Below are positions 8,428 to 15,795 of a stretch of 26,635 nucleotides of DNA, one piece after another. The first letter of the stretch is position 1. Every line of letters starts with the position of its first letter. The position numbers and the translations under genes were made by a program. The notes below the pieces were generated by a model. That model searched no databases and had not been told where the DNA came from. It worked only from the letters and a program-made list of their open reading frames with translations. The stretch comes from a bacterium (lineage in GTDB: Bacteria; ARS69): NCBI GenBank assembly GCA_025774805.1, contig JALGZR010000058.1:1-26635 (forward strand). The letters are read 5' to 3'.

Positions 8428-9596
8428 CCGGGCAAGTCCGCCAGGAAGGAAGTGCCGGCCGGGACCGCACCCACTTCGAAGTTCTCCGCCACGGTGGCCC
8501 CGAGATCGGCGAACGTGGACCGGGTTCCCAGGGATACGCCCTCCCCACCCCCCGTCCAGACGAGCAGCGGAACCTCTTCGCGGGAGTGATCGGTGCTCGG
8601 GGTGGTCGGGTCGTTCCCGTGGTCGGCCGTGAACGCGATCAGCGTCCCGTCGGGGGCCGCCCCGACGAGATCGGGGATGCGGGCGTCGAGCGCCTCGAGG
8701 GCCCTCGCCATGCCCTCCGGATCATTCCGGTGTCCGAAGCGCATGTCGAACTCGATCAGATTCACGAAGACGAGACCGGAATCGATCTCGCGTAACGAAC
8801 GCGCCGTCGCGTCGACGCACTCGTCCGTGGGGAGCACGTGTTCGGTGCGGGTGACGCCCCGGCCGGCGAAGATGTCGTCGATCTTCCCGACGGAGACGAC
8901 GTCCCTTCCCGAGGCCGAGACGAGGTCGAGGATGGTCGTTCCGAACGGCTCGAGCGAAAAGTCCCGCCGACGGTTCGTTCGCACGTAGTGCTCCGGACCC
9001 CCCGTGAAGGGCCGCGCGATCACGCGTCCCACCGCGTGCTCGCCCTTCAGCATCCGGCGCGTCTCCTCGCAGATGCAATAGAGCTCGGGGGGCGGAATCG
9101 TCTCCTCGTGGGCGGCGATCTGGAAGACCGAGTCGGCGGAGGTGTAGACGATGGGGCGCCCGGTCCGTTGATGCTCCTCCGCGAGCTCCTGGATGATGGC
9201 CGTTCCCGATGCCGCCACGTTGCCCAGCGCGGGTCTCCCGGCGATCTCCGCGAAGCGTCTCATGACGTCGGAGGGAAAGCCGTCCGGATAGGTCGGCATC
9301 GGACGATCGACCACGAGCCCCGCGATTTCCCAGTGGCCGCTCGTCGTGTCCTTGCCCGCCGACGCCTCCGTCATCCGGCCCCACGAGGCGCCCGGGGAGG
9401 CGCACTCCGGGACCCCCTCGAGATCGAGCACGCGACCGAGCCCGAGCGCCCCGAGACTCGGCAACGCGATTCCCCCTACCGCCAGAGCGACGTTCCCGAG
9501 GGTGTTCGAGCCCTCGTCCCCGAAGGCCGCCGCGTCGGGGGCCCCGCCGACTCCGACCCCGTCCAGCACCACGATCGCCACCCGGGGAAATCGCAT
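8424..9596 (-). CDS. deoB: phosphopentomutase
   Basis: Alkaline-phosphatase-superfamily mutase that interconverts (deoxy)ribose-1-phosphate and (deoxy)ribose-5-phosphate, linking DeoA to DeoC; 390 aa, the usual length. Metal-site and catalytic blocks are visible: VVLDGVGVGGAPDA at the N-terminus, KDTTSGHWE (phosphorylated Thr region), VNLIEFDMRFGHRND, and FTADHGNDPTTPSTDHSREEVPLL near the C-terminus. It starts 3 nt after the alr stop and its own stop overlaps the cdd start, indicating one polycistronic message. Confidence 0.95.
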   Translation of the reverse strand: MRFPRVAIVVLDGVGVGGAPDAAAFGDEGSNTLGNVALAVGGIALPSLGALGLGRVLDLEGVPECASPGASWGRMTEASAGKDTTSGHWEIAGLVVDRPMPTYPDGFPSDVMRRFAEIAGRPALGNVAASGTAIIQELAEEHQRTGRPIVYTSADSVFQIAAHEETIPPPELYCICEETRRMLKGEHAVGRVIARPFTGGPEHYVRTNRRRDFSLEPFGTTILDLVSASGRDVVSVGKIDDIFAGRGVTRTEHVLPTDECVDATARSLREIDSGLVFVNLIEFDMRFGHRNDPEGMARALEALDARIPDLVGAAPDGTLIAFTADHGNDPTTPSTDHSREEVPLLVWTGGGEGVSLGTRSTFADLGATVAENFEVGAVPAGTSFLADLPG

Positions 9597-9599
9597 CGC

Positions 9600-10796
9600 T
9601 CACTCGCCGGTCGTGGGCGAGGGCGAGGAGTGCTCCATCCCGAGGAGAGAGCGGACGCCGACGCTCCGTCCGGTGCGCGTGTAGACGCGCGGCACGCGTC
9701 GCCCGATCCCGATGAGTACCTCGTAGTGCAGCGTACCGGCCAGGGCGGCGAGGTCGCCGGCCCGGATCGTCTCGTCCCCCTGCCGGCCGAAGAGCACGAT
9801 CTCGTCCCCGAGCCGCGCCTCCGGCACGCCCCGCAGATCGAAGACGGTGGTGTCCATCGTGACCCGCCCCAGGATGGGGACCCGCCGCCCGCGCAGGAGA
9901 GCGTAGCCCCGTCCGGAGAGCGCGTACGGATATCCGTGCCCGTACCCCACGGCGGCCGTGCCGATCCGCATCCGCTCCGGGGAGACGAAGTCCCCGCCGT
10001 AGCTGACCGGATGACCGGGCGGCAGCTCGCGCAGGTGGACGATCCGGCTCACGAAGCGCATCACCGGCGTGAGCTCGGGCGGAGGCGGAACGGCCTCCGA
10101 GGGAGTCAACCCGTAGGCGAGAATTCCCGGGCGCACCATGTCGAGCCAGGACTCGGACTGGAGCATCACCGCGGCGCTGTTCGCCGCGTGGAGAAGTCCG
10201 GGATCGATGCCCGCGTCGCGGACCGCGTCGGCGATCCGCCGGAAGTCGGCGAGCTGCCGTCGGACCATCGGCGCCCCTTCGGGGGCGTCCGCCTTCGGGA
10301 AGTGCGTGTAGAGGCCGGCCAGCTCGATTCCGGGAAGCCGGTCGAGACCGGTGCAGAACGCGACGGCCTCTCCCGGCGCGATTCCCGAGCGCCCCATTCC
10401 CGTGTCGACCTCGACGTGAACCGGGGTCCGGGTACCCGCGGCCCGGGAGAGATCGCTGAGCGCGTTCGCGGTCTCCGGATTTCCGACCGTCGGGACGAGT
10501 CGGTTGTCGACGATCGCTCCCGCCTCGTTCGGCAGGGTCGGGGACAGAATGATGATGGGCAGGTCGCTGCCCTCGCGCCGGAGCTCGATCCCCTCGTGGA
10601 GGGTGGCGACCCCGAGGGAGTGGACGTTCTCTTCCCGGGCCACCCGTGCGATGGCGGCCGCGCCGTGTCCGTAGGCATCCGCCTTCACGACGAGGTGAAT
10701 CCGGACGTCGCGACCGAGGCGTCCTCGGATCCAGCGGAGATTCGACGCGAACGCGTCGAGGTCGACTTCGACCCAGGCCGGCAGGTCTCGCACCAT
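9600..10796 (-). CDS. alr: alanine racemase
   Basis: PLP-dependent fold-type III racemase making D-alanine for peptidoglycan; 398 aa. The PLP lysine is Lys38 in VVKADAYGHG. Other family blocks are EVDTGMGRSG, YTHFPKAD, ANSAAVM, MVRPGILAYG, VSYGGDF (Tyr of the active site), a GYGHGYP block where GYADGYP is commoner, and the C-terminal YEVLIGIGRRVPRVY. The ATG at 10796 is preferred, with AAGGGGGG upstream; a GTG two codons earlier would sit on that site. It is the first gene of the deo operon, 3 nt before deoB, with its own promoter at 10853-10881. Its functional link to nucleoside catabolism is not obvious. Confidence 0.94.
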   Translation of the reverse strand: MVRDLPAWVEVDLDAFASNLRWIRGRLGRDVRIHLVVKADAYGHGAAAIARVAREENVHSLGVATLHEGIELRREGSDLPIIILSPTLPNEAGAIVDNRLVPTVGNPETANALSDLSRAAGTRTPVHVEVDTGMGRSGIAPGEAVAFCTGLDRLPGIELAGLYTHFPKADAPEGAPMVRRQLADFRRIADAVRDAGIDPGLLHAANSAAVMLQSESWLDMVRPGILAYGLTPSEAVPPPPELTPVMRFVSRIVHLRELPPGHPVSYGGDFVSPERMRIGTAAVGYGHGYPYALSGRGYALLRGRRVPILGRVTMDTTVFDLRGVPEARLGDEIVLFGRQGDETIRAGDLAALAGTLHYEVLIGIGRRVPRVYTRTGRSVGVRSLLGMEHSSPSPTTGE

Positions 10797-10852
10797 CTTC
10801 ACCCCCCCTTCCCCCGGCGGATCCCTGCCTGAGACGCCGCGGGCCGTCGGCC

Positions 10853-10881
10853 AGCATAGGAGAGGGTCGGGATCCACGCAA
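10853..10881 (-). promoter_or_regulatory. promoter of the alr-deo operon
   Basis: On the minus strand TTGCGT (10876-10881), a 17-nt spacer and TATGCT (10853-10858) lie 57 nt upstream of the alr ATG. As no other promoter was seen before deoB, this probably drives all six genes. No DeoR/CytR-type operator was recognised. Confidence 0.6.
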
Positions 10882-10977
10882 GGCGGCCGCCGACCGCTCC
10901 CACCGCCGGCGGACCCGAATCGCCCACCGGTCGCGGCCGCCCGGCACGCCGGTCCCGGCGTTCGGCGGAGGATGCGC

Positions 10978-11007
10978 TTGATGCGCTCGGACTCCTGCCG
11001 GTACGCT
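10978..11007 (+). promoter_or_regulatory. possible mazG promoter
   Basis: TTGATG (10978-10983), an 18-nt spacer and TACGCT (11002-11007) lie 57 nt before the mazG start, divergent from the alr promoter about 100 nt away. Confidence 0.45.
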
Positions 11008-11063
11008 GGACCGTCCCGTGCCCGCCGCGGTGTCGAAGAATCACTGAGACGAGAGGGACCCCC

Positions 11064-11879
11064 ATGCCGGCCTCCGAGGCCTTTCGACGTCTTCTCGCGC
11101 TCGAGTACACGTTGCGCGCTCCGGGAGGTTGTCCCTGGGACGCTGCCCAGACCATCGAGACCCTGAAGCCGAATCTCCTCGAGGAGACCTACGAGGTGCT
11201 GGAGGCGCACTCGGACGGTAGCGCGGAGGACTTTCGGGAGGAGCTCGGAGACCTTCTGTACGTGCTCCTCTTCATGGGGATCATCGCCGAGGAGGAGAAG
11301 CTCTTCACGGTGGAGGAGATGATCCGGGAGGCGCACGACAAGATCCACCGCCGCCACCCCCACGTCTTCGGGGAGCAGGAGGCGGGCAGCCCGGACGACG
11401 CGAAGCGGGTCTGGGAGGAGATGAAGCGGGGAGAGGGGAAGAAGGACCGGGAGTCGGTCCTCGACGGGATCCCCCACAACCTTCCCGCGCTCATGCGGGC
11501 CCGCCGCGTGCAGGAGCGCGCCGCGGCGGTCGGTTTCGATTGGGAGCACCCCGACGACGTCTTCGCCAAGGTCGAGGAGGAGATGGAAGAGGTCCGGCGC
11601 AGCTACCGGGCCGGCGACCGGGACCACGCGATCGAGGAGCTCGGAGACGTTCTCTTCGCGGTGGTGAATCTCCTCCGGTTCCTCAACCGCAATCCGGAGG
11701 AAGTGCTCGTCACCACCCTCAAGAAGTTCGAGCGACGGTTTCGGGAGGTCGAACGGACGATGAACCTCCAGGGCCGCCGGATGACTCTCGAGGAGATGGA
11801 TGCCGTCTGGGAGCGGGTGAAGCGCGCGGAACGGGACGCCGACCGCGACCGGGGGGCCGGAGGCGACTCCCCCGGCTAG
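11064..11879 (+). CDS. mazG: nucleoside triphosphate pyrophosphohydrolase MazG
   Basis: House-cleaning enzyme that hydrolyses (d)NTPs to NMP plus pyrophosphate; 271 aa, close to the E. coli MazG length. Two tandem MazG domains are visible. The first has CPWDAAQT, EETYEVLEA and EELGDLLYVLL (metal-binding EExxE and EExxD type motifs). The second has VEEEMEEVRR and IEELGDVLFAVVNLLRF, followed by a typical C-terminal LEEMDAVWERVK. The ATG at 11064 follows GAGAGGGA. The TAG stop (11877-11879) falls within the CTAG end of the inverted-repeat element at 11876, so the last few residues may have been set by that insertion. Confidence 0.95.
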   Translation: MPASEAFRRLLALEYTLRAPGGCPWDAAQTIETLKPNLLEETYEVLEAHSDGSAEDFREELGDLLYVLLFMGIIAEEEKLFTVEEMIREAHDKIHRRHPHVFGEQEAGSPDDAKRVWEEMKRGEGKKDRESVLDGIPHNLPALMRARRVQERAAAVGFDWEHPDDVFAKVEEEMEEVRRSYRAGDRDHAIEELGDVLFAVVNLLRFLNRNPEEVLVTTLKKFERRFREVERTMNLQGRRMTLEEMDAVWERVKRAERDADRDRGAGGDSPG

Positions 11880-12057
11880 CCTGCATCTCTCACCAGCCTC
11901 TGCTGCGGCGGCGGCAAAGCCGCGCCTGGCTTCGTCGTCGGGGCGCTTCCACCCTGCGACGGGGCTACGGCCCCGCCTCGGGTGAAGGCCCCCCATCTGC
12001 TCGCCAGACACGACTATCCGCAGCCTCGCGACGAGCCTGGTGAGAGATGCAGGCTAG
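11876..12057. repeat. 182-bp MITE-like element, copy 1, with 21-bp perfect terminal inverted repeats
   Basis: The left end (11876-11896) and right end (12037-12057) are perfect 21-nt inverted repeats beginning CTAGCCTGCATC. The interior is GC-rich with small palindromes and shows no convincing gene. A diverged copy in opposite orientation lies at 15616-15795, with long identical runs such as CTGCGACGGGGCTACGGCCC. The element sits exactly between the convergent mazG and OmpA-like genes, and each takes its TAG stop from the CTAG at its side. The hairpin formed by the ends could act as a two-way terminator. No transposase is in the window, so a non-autonomous transposon is inferred from structure. 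Confidence 0.8.
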
Positions 12058-13748
12058 TCGGCGCCGGATCCTGGATCGGAAACCGGGACGACCTCCACGA
12101 CGGATCGCCCCGGTCCGGGCTCACCTCCCCCGGGCCCGGGGATCTGACGGGGAGGCTGACCCGGTCGGACCACGGCCCGGATGCGGGCGGGAGCCACCCC
12201 GCTCGCGACGAGGAACTCCTTCAAGTACTCCGCCCGCTGGTACGCGAGGTCGAGACCACCCGGCGCGCGGGGAGAGGCGTGCAGCCTCAGCTCGACGATC
12301 CGCGTGGCATCCCCGCGCAGCGTCTCCGCCAGGGCGTTCAGATCGTAGTACGACACCGGGGACGGTGCGACGGCGCTCTCCTCCCACAGCACTCCCCAGA
12401 GATACTGCGCCTCCGTCATCCCCAGGGAGTCGGGGCAGCCGTCCTCATCGTCGACCCGGTTCATCGTCTCCGCCTCTTCCGGACACGCATCGACGTTGTC
12501 GGCGACGCCGTCGCCGTCGAAGTCGGTCTCCGGACAGCCGTCGTCGTCGGCGATCCCGTCGTAGTCCTCCGCCGTCAGAGGACAGGCGTCGTCTTCGTCC
12601 GGGATGCCGTCACGGTCGTTGTCCGGATCGGGAATCCCGTCCGTGTCGAGGTAGGTGTCGTAGTCCTCCGCAGCGTCGGGCTCCTGATCGAACTCGTCCG
12701 GGATGCGGTCGCCGTCGTTGTCGTCATCGGGACATCCGTCCTCGTCTTCCCAGCCGTCCGGGTCCTCCGGCACCCGGGGGCACCGGTCGCGGAAGTCGGG
12801 AACGCCGTCGTCGTCGCGGTCCACGTCCGGCCCGAAGCGGGAGTACGTCAGGGAGAAGACCAGCTGCCAGTCGGGGTAGAGCCGGGACGGCGGACGGTAG
12901 CGATCGGTCGACTCGTCGTCGGAGGCGAGCGCCACCTTGCTCCCCAACAGGAACGAGAACGACTCCCCGAGGGTGAAGCGGAGCCCCGGGGTCAGGAAGA
13001 GCGGTGACTCGCCCCAGGACACGTCGTCGTTGAGGATCCGATCGAGAAGGATCTCGGAGAAGAGCGTCAGGCGGCGCGACCCGATCTCCAGGGCCAGACG
13101 CAGGTCGAGCCGGTCCTTGGAGCCCTCCGGATAGACCGGCTCGAGGAAGTAGAGGGGACGCCCCGCGAACGCCCGCCCTCGGGAGTCACCGAACCAGCGG
13201 TACCCCAGGTTGAAGTGGAGGCGCGCCGAGGTGAGAACGTTCGACTCGGGAAGGGGGACCGTGAGGAGCGCGGTCACGGCCGGGTCCCACGAGTCGGTCG
13301 ACAGCCCGCGCGCCCGATTGCCGAGGGGCACGCGCATGCTGGCCGCCATCGCGGTCAGGAGCCAGCGGTTGCGCCAGGGAAGGGCGACCTTGCCCCCGAC
13401 GAGCCAGTCCCCGTAGGAGAAGATGTCCGGGCCCGGGGCGGAGTCGAACGTCGAGCCCCCCATGGCGTAGAGCTCGGCCCAGCCCCCGGCTCCGTACGTC
13501 ATCTGGAGACCGCCGTCGAGGACGGTCCGGTCCGTCAGGGCCCCCGGGAACTGATCGCGCGCGATCCCGTACCCGGTGCCCGCGATACCGACGGTGTAGG
13601 AGTGGCGATCGGGTACCTCGGCGGTGCGAACGTCGTAGAACCCCTCCCCGCCGGCCCGGGAGGGAAGAGCAAACGACGGTCCCCATCCCCCGAGGAGCAG
13701 GGCGAGGGGCGCCAGGGCGAGCATCGGCGCGGCGCGACGGGAGCTCAT
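12054..13748 (-). CDS. outer-membrane protein with TSP3 repeats and degenerate OmpA-like C-terminus
   Basis: 564 aa. A signal peptide (about residues 1-27, Arg start, Ala/Leu core) precedes a putative beta-barrel region with alternating hydrophobic strands, similar to OmpA-family transporter/porin proteins of diderm bacteria. Residues about 303-441 hold calcium-binding thrombospondin type 3 repeats (DxDxDGxxD and EDxDGCPD units). The C-terminal part (RAEYLKEFLVASGVAPARI) resembles an OmpA peptidoglycan-binding domain, but the usual GHTD and NRRVE blocks are lost (LHAS; no Arg pair), so wall binding is doubtful. The start overlaps the DUF1844 stop (TAATG), placing it in the serS operon. The TAG stop lies in the end of the inverted-repeat element. 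Exact function unknown. Confidence 0.85.
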   Translation of the reverse strand: MSSRRAAPMLALAPLALLLGGWGPSFALPSRAGGEGFYDVRTAEVPDRHSYTVGIAGTGYGIARDQFPGALTDRTVLDGGLQMTYGAGGWAELYAMGGSTFDSAPGPDIFSYGDWLVGGKVALPWRNRWLLTAMAASMRVPLGNRARGLSTDSWDPAVTALLTVPLPESNVLTSARLHFNLGYRWFGDSRGRAFAGRPLYFLEPVYPEGSKDRLDLRLALEIGSRRLTLFSEILLDRILNDDVSWGESPLFLTPGLRFTLGESFSFLLGSKVALASDDESTDRYRPPSRLYPDWQLVFSLTYSRFGPDVDRDDDGVPDFRDRCPRVPEDPDGWEDEDGCPDDDNDGDRIPDEFDQEPDAAEDYDTYLDTDGIPDPDNDRDGIPDEDDACPLTAEDYDGIADDDGCPETDFDGDGVADNVDACPEEAETMNRVDDEDGCPDSLGMTEAQYLWGVLWEESAVAPSPVSYYDLNALAETLRGDATRIVELRLHASPRAPGGLDLAYQRAEYLKEFLVASGVAPARIRAVVRPGQPPRQIPGPGGGEPGPGRSVVEVVPVSDPGSGAD

Positions 13749-14119
13749 TACGTGCTCGCGCCTTCCGAGGGCTCCTCCGCTCCGTCGGGATCCGCAGAGC
13801 CGTCCGCCTCGGACGGTCGATCCCCTTCCTTTTCTCCCTCTCCTCCTTCCTCATTCGCCTCGGTCGAGTCCTCGTCGGCGTGAAGAACCGCCATCCGCAG
13901 CTCGTAGAGGACCTCCTCCAGCATCGCCTTCTCGCGCTCCCGGAGATTGCCCTCGGTCTTGGCCTGGATCGCCGCCAGAGCGTCGATCAGTCCGCGGGCG
14001 TCGGGAATCCGCTTCTCCTGGATGAGCTGGCTCGCCATCTGCCGGAGCAGCAGGATCAGTCCCAGAAAGTTCGCCGTCTGCCGTTCCTCGACAGTGGGCT
14101 CGTGCGGAGCTTCAGTCAT
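13748..14119 (-). CDS. DUF1844 domain protein
   Basis: 123 aa, no assigned reaction. An N-terminal helix NFLGLILLLRQMASQLI is followed by a conserved segment ALAAIQAKTEGNLREREKAMLEEVLYELRM, matching the DUF1844 pattern (KTxGNLxxxExxxLxxxLYxLRM). The C-terminal 35 residues are a highly acidic, low-complexity tail (Glu, Asp, Gly, Ser). No signal peptide is evident. The ATG at 14119 overlaps the serS stop (ATGA) and has GGGAGG inside serS as ribosome-binding site. Its stop overlaps the next gene by one base, so it is coupled to both neighbours. Confidence 0.8.
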   Translation of the reverse strand: MTEAPHEPTVEERQTANFLGLILLLRQMASQLIQEKRIPDARGLIDALAAIQAKTEGNLREREKAMLEEVLYELRMAVLHADEDSTEANEEGGEGEKEGDRPSEADGSADPDGAEEPSEGAST

Positions 14120-15438
14120 CGTCCACCTCCCGGTGGGGACGGTCCGCTTCCGGATCCCGAGGCCATTCCCTCCGGACCGATGACCGAACGGCCCATGTAG
14201 GGACGAAGCGCCTCGGGAACCCGGATGGTCCCGTCCGCTTGTTGATAGTGCTCGAGCAAGGCGATGAACGTGCGAGGCGTGGCGAGTCCGGACCCGTTGA
14301 GCGTATGAACGAGGGCGGGCTTCCCTCCGGCCGGTCGGTACCGGATCTTCATTCGTCGCGCCTGGTAGTCGCGGAAGTTGGAGCACGAGCTCACCTCGAG
14401 CCACTTCCGCTGACCGGGCGCCCAGACCTCCAGGTCGTACTTCTTCGTCTGCGTGAACCCCATTTCGCCGGTGCACATGAGCATCACGCGGTACTTCAGC
14501 CCGAGGGCCTTCAGCGGCCGCTCCGCGTCGACGACGAGCGCCTCGAGAGCGTCGTCCGACGTCGTTGGCGCCACGAAGCTCACGAGCTCCACCTTGTTGA
14601 ACTGGTGCACGCGGTTCAGACCGCGCACGTCGCGACCGTGAGAACCGGCCTCTCTCCGGAAGTTCGGAGTATAGGCGGCGTAGTGAACGGGGAGGGCCTC
14701 TTCGGGGAGAATCTCGTCCCGGTGCAGGTTCGTGACGGGGACCTCCGCCGTGGGCACGAGGTAGAGATCGTCCCGGGCCACGACATACATCTGGTCTTCC
14801 TTGTCGGGAAGCTGACCGGTTCCCATGGCGCTCGTCCCGTTCACGACGATCGGGGGAAAGACCTCGCGATACCGGCCGTCCCGCGTGTGCAAGTCGAGAA
14901 ACCACGAGATGAGCGCCCGCTCCAGGCGGGCCCCGAGCCCCATATAGACGGGGAACCCGCTGCCGGTGACCTTGACCCCTCGCTCGAAGTCGAGAATGTC
15001 GAGGGATTCCCCCAGCTCCCAGTGCGGCCGCGGCTCGAAGTCGAACGTCGGGGCCTCCCCGTGTTCCCGTACGACGACGTTGTCCTCGGGAGTCCGGCCG
15101 ATCGGCACGTCGGGATCGGGGAGGTTCGGCACGGTGAGGAGCGCCTCCGCAAGAAGGGCCTCCACTTCCTTGCGCCGGTCCTCCTGCCTTTTGATCCGAT
15201 CCCCGATCGAGCGCACGGCGGCGCGATCCTCGGCGGCGTCGGTCCCCTCCCGCCTCTTCCGGCCGATCTCCTTCGACCGGACGTTGCGCTCGTGCTGGAG
15301 CTCTTCGATCTCTCCGAGAAGCCTCCGGCGCTCCTCGTCGAGACGGAGGATCCCGTCGAGGTCGGCGGGGAATCCCTTCGCCTCACAGCCGGTGCGGACC
15401 CGGTCGGTCTCGTTGCGGATAGTTTTGATGTCGAGCAT
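14116..15438 (-). CDS. serS: seryl-tRNA synthetase
   Basis: Class II aminoacyl-tRNA synthetase for serine; 440 aa. The N-terminal tRNA-binding coiled coil is at about residues 1-110 (MLDIKTIRNE start, long charged helices). The catalytic core shows motif 2 (FRREAGSHGRDVRGLNRVHQFNKVE) and motif 3 (TLNGSGLATPRTFIALLEHYQ). The ATG at 15438 follows GAGGAAGGGG. It is the first gene of the serS-DUF1844-OmpA-like operon, with a promoter at 15478-15506. After motif 3 a short Gly/Ser/Pro-rich tail extends to the stop. Confidence 0.95.
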   Translation of the reverse strand: MLDIKTIRNETDRVRTGCEAKGFPADLDGILRLDEERRRLLGEIEELQHERNVRSKEIGRKRREGTDAAEDRAAVRSIGDRIKRQEDRRKEVEALLAEALLTVPNLPDPDVPIGRTPEDNVVVREHGEAPTFDFEPRPHWELGESLDILDFERGVKVTGSGFPVYMGLGARLERALISWFLDLHTRDGRYREVFPPIVVNGTSAMGTGQLPDKEDQMYVVARDDLYLVPTAEVPVTNLHRDEILPEEALPVHYAAYTPNFRREAGSHGRDVRGLNRVHQFNKVELVSFVAPTTSDDALEALVVDAERPLKALGLKYRVMLMCTGEMGFTQTKKYDLEVWAPGQRKWLEVSSCSNFRDYQARRMKIRYRPAGGKPALVHTLNGSGLATPRTFIALLEHYQQADGTIRVPEALRPYMGRSVIGPEGMASGSGSGPSPPGGGR

Positions 15439-15477
15439 CCGGCCCCTTCCTCGGGAGACCCCGGGCGATCGGCGCGG

Positions 15478-15506
15478 AGGATACCCGGAATCCCCCGGAC
15501 CGACAA
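15478..15506 (-). promoter_or_regulatory. promoter of serS operon
   Basis: On the minus strand TTGTCG (15501-15506), a 17-nt spacer and TATCCT (15478-15483) lie 40 nt upstream of the serS ATG. No T-box leader is apparent in the remaining space. Confidence 0.55.
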
Positions 15507-15593
15507 CGCGAGGAAGGACGCGGGCGCGCGCCGCCGGTCGAAGTCGCGTGAATTGCGGTGAGGTATCCGGAAAGAACGTCGAGCTCCCGGCCC

Positions 15594-15610
15594 GGCTCCC
15601 CCGGGGAGCC
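15594..15610. other. 17-nt perfect palindrome
   Basis: GGCTCCCC-C-GGGGAGCC is a perfect palindrome between the serS promoter and element copy 2. It may add to termination of the upstream transporter transcript or serve as an operator. Function not shown. Confidence 0.35.
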
Positions 15611-15615
15611 CCGGT

Positions 15616-15795
15616 CAGTCTGCGTTTCTCACCAGGCTCGTCGCGAGGTGGTGGATCGTCGTGTCTGGCGAGGAGATGGTGCGCCTCCGCCCGAGGCGGG
15701 GCCGTAGCCCCGTCGCAGGGCGGAAGCGCGCCAACGACGAAGCCAGGCGCGGCGAGCCGCCGCCGCAGCAGAGGCGGGTGAGATACGCAGGCTAG
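15616..15795. repeat. 180-bp MITE-like element, copy 2 (inverted relative to copy 1)
   Basis: The reverse complement matches copy 1 along its full length. The end at 15795 keeps CTAGCCTGCG and supplies the TAG stop of the Nramp-related gene (15792-15794). The end at 15616 has diverged (TCAGTCTGCG) and has lost the CTAG. The 350-nt stretch between serS and the transporter holds only this element, the serS promoter and a palindrome; no gene is seen. Confidence 0.8.

Noticed and set aside
12480-12840. Repeated DNA in the OmpA-like gene as a CRISPR or satellite array
   Set aside because: The periodicity follows codons of Asp-rich TSP3 protein repeats; there are no uniform repeats with unique spacers.
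15616-15795. The 180-bp element as a riboswitch or T-box leader of serS
   Set aside because: It is also found after mazG in the other orientation, and it lies upstream of the likely serS promoter, so it would not be in the serS leader.
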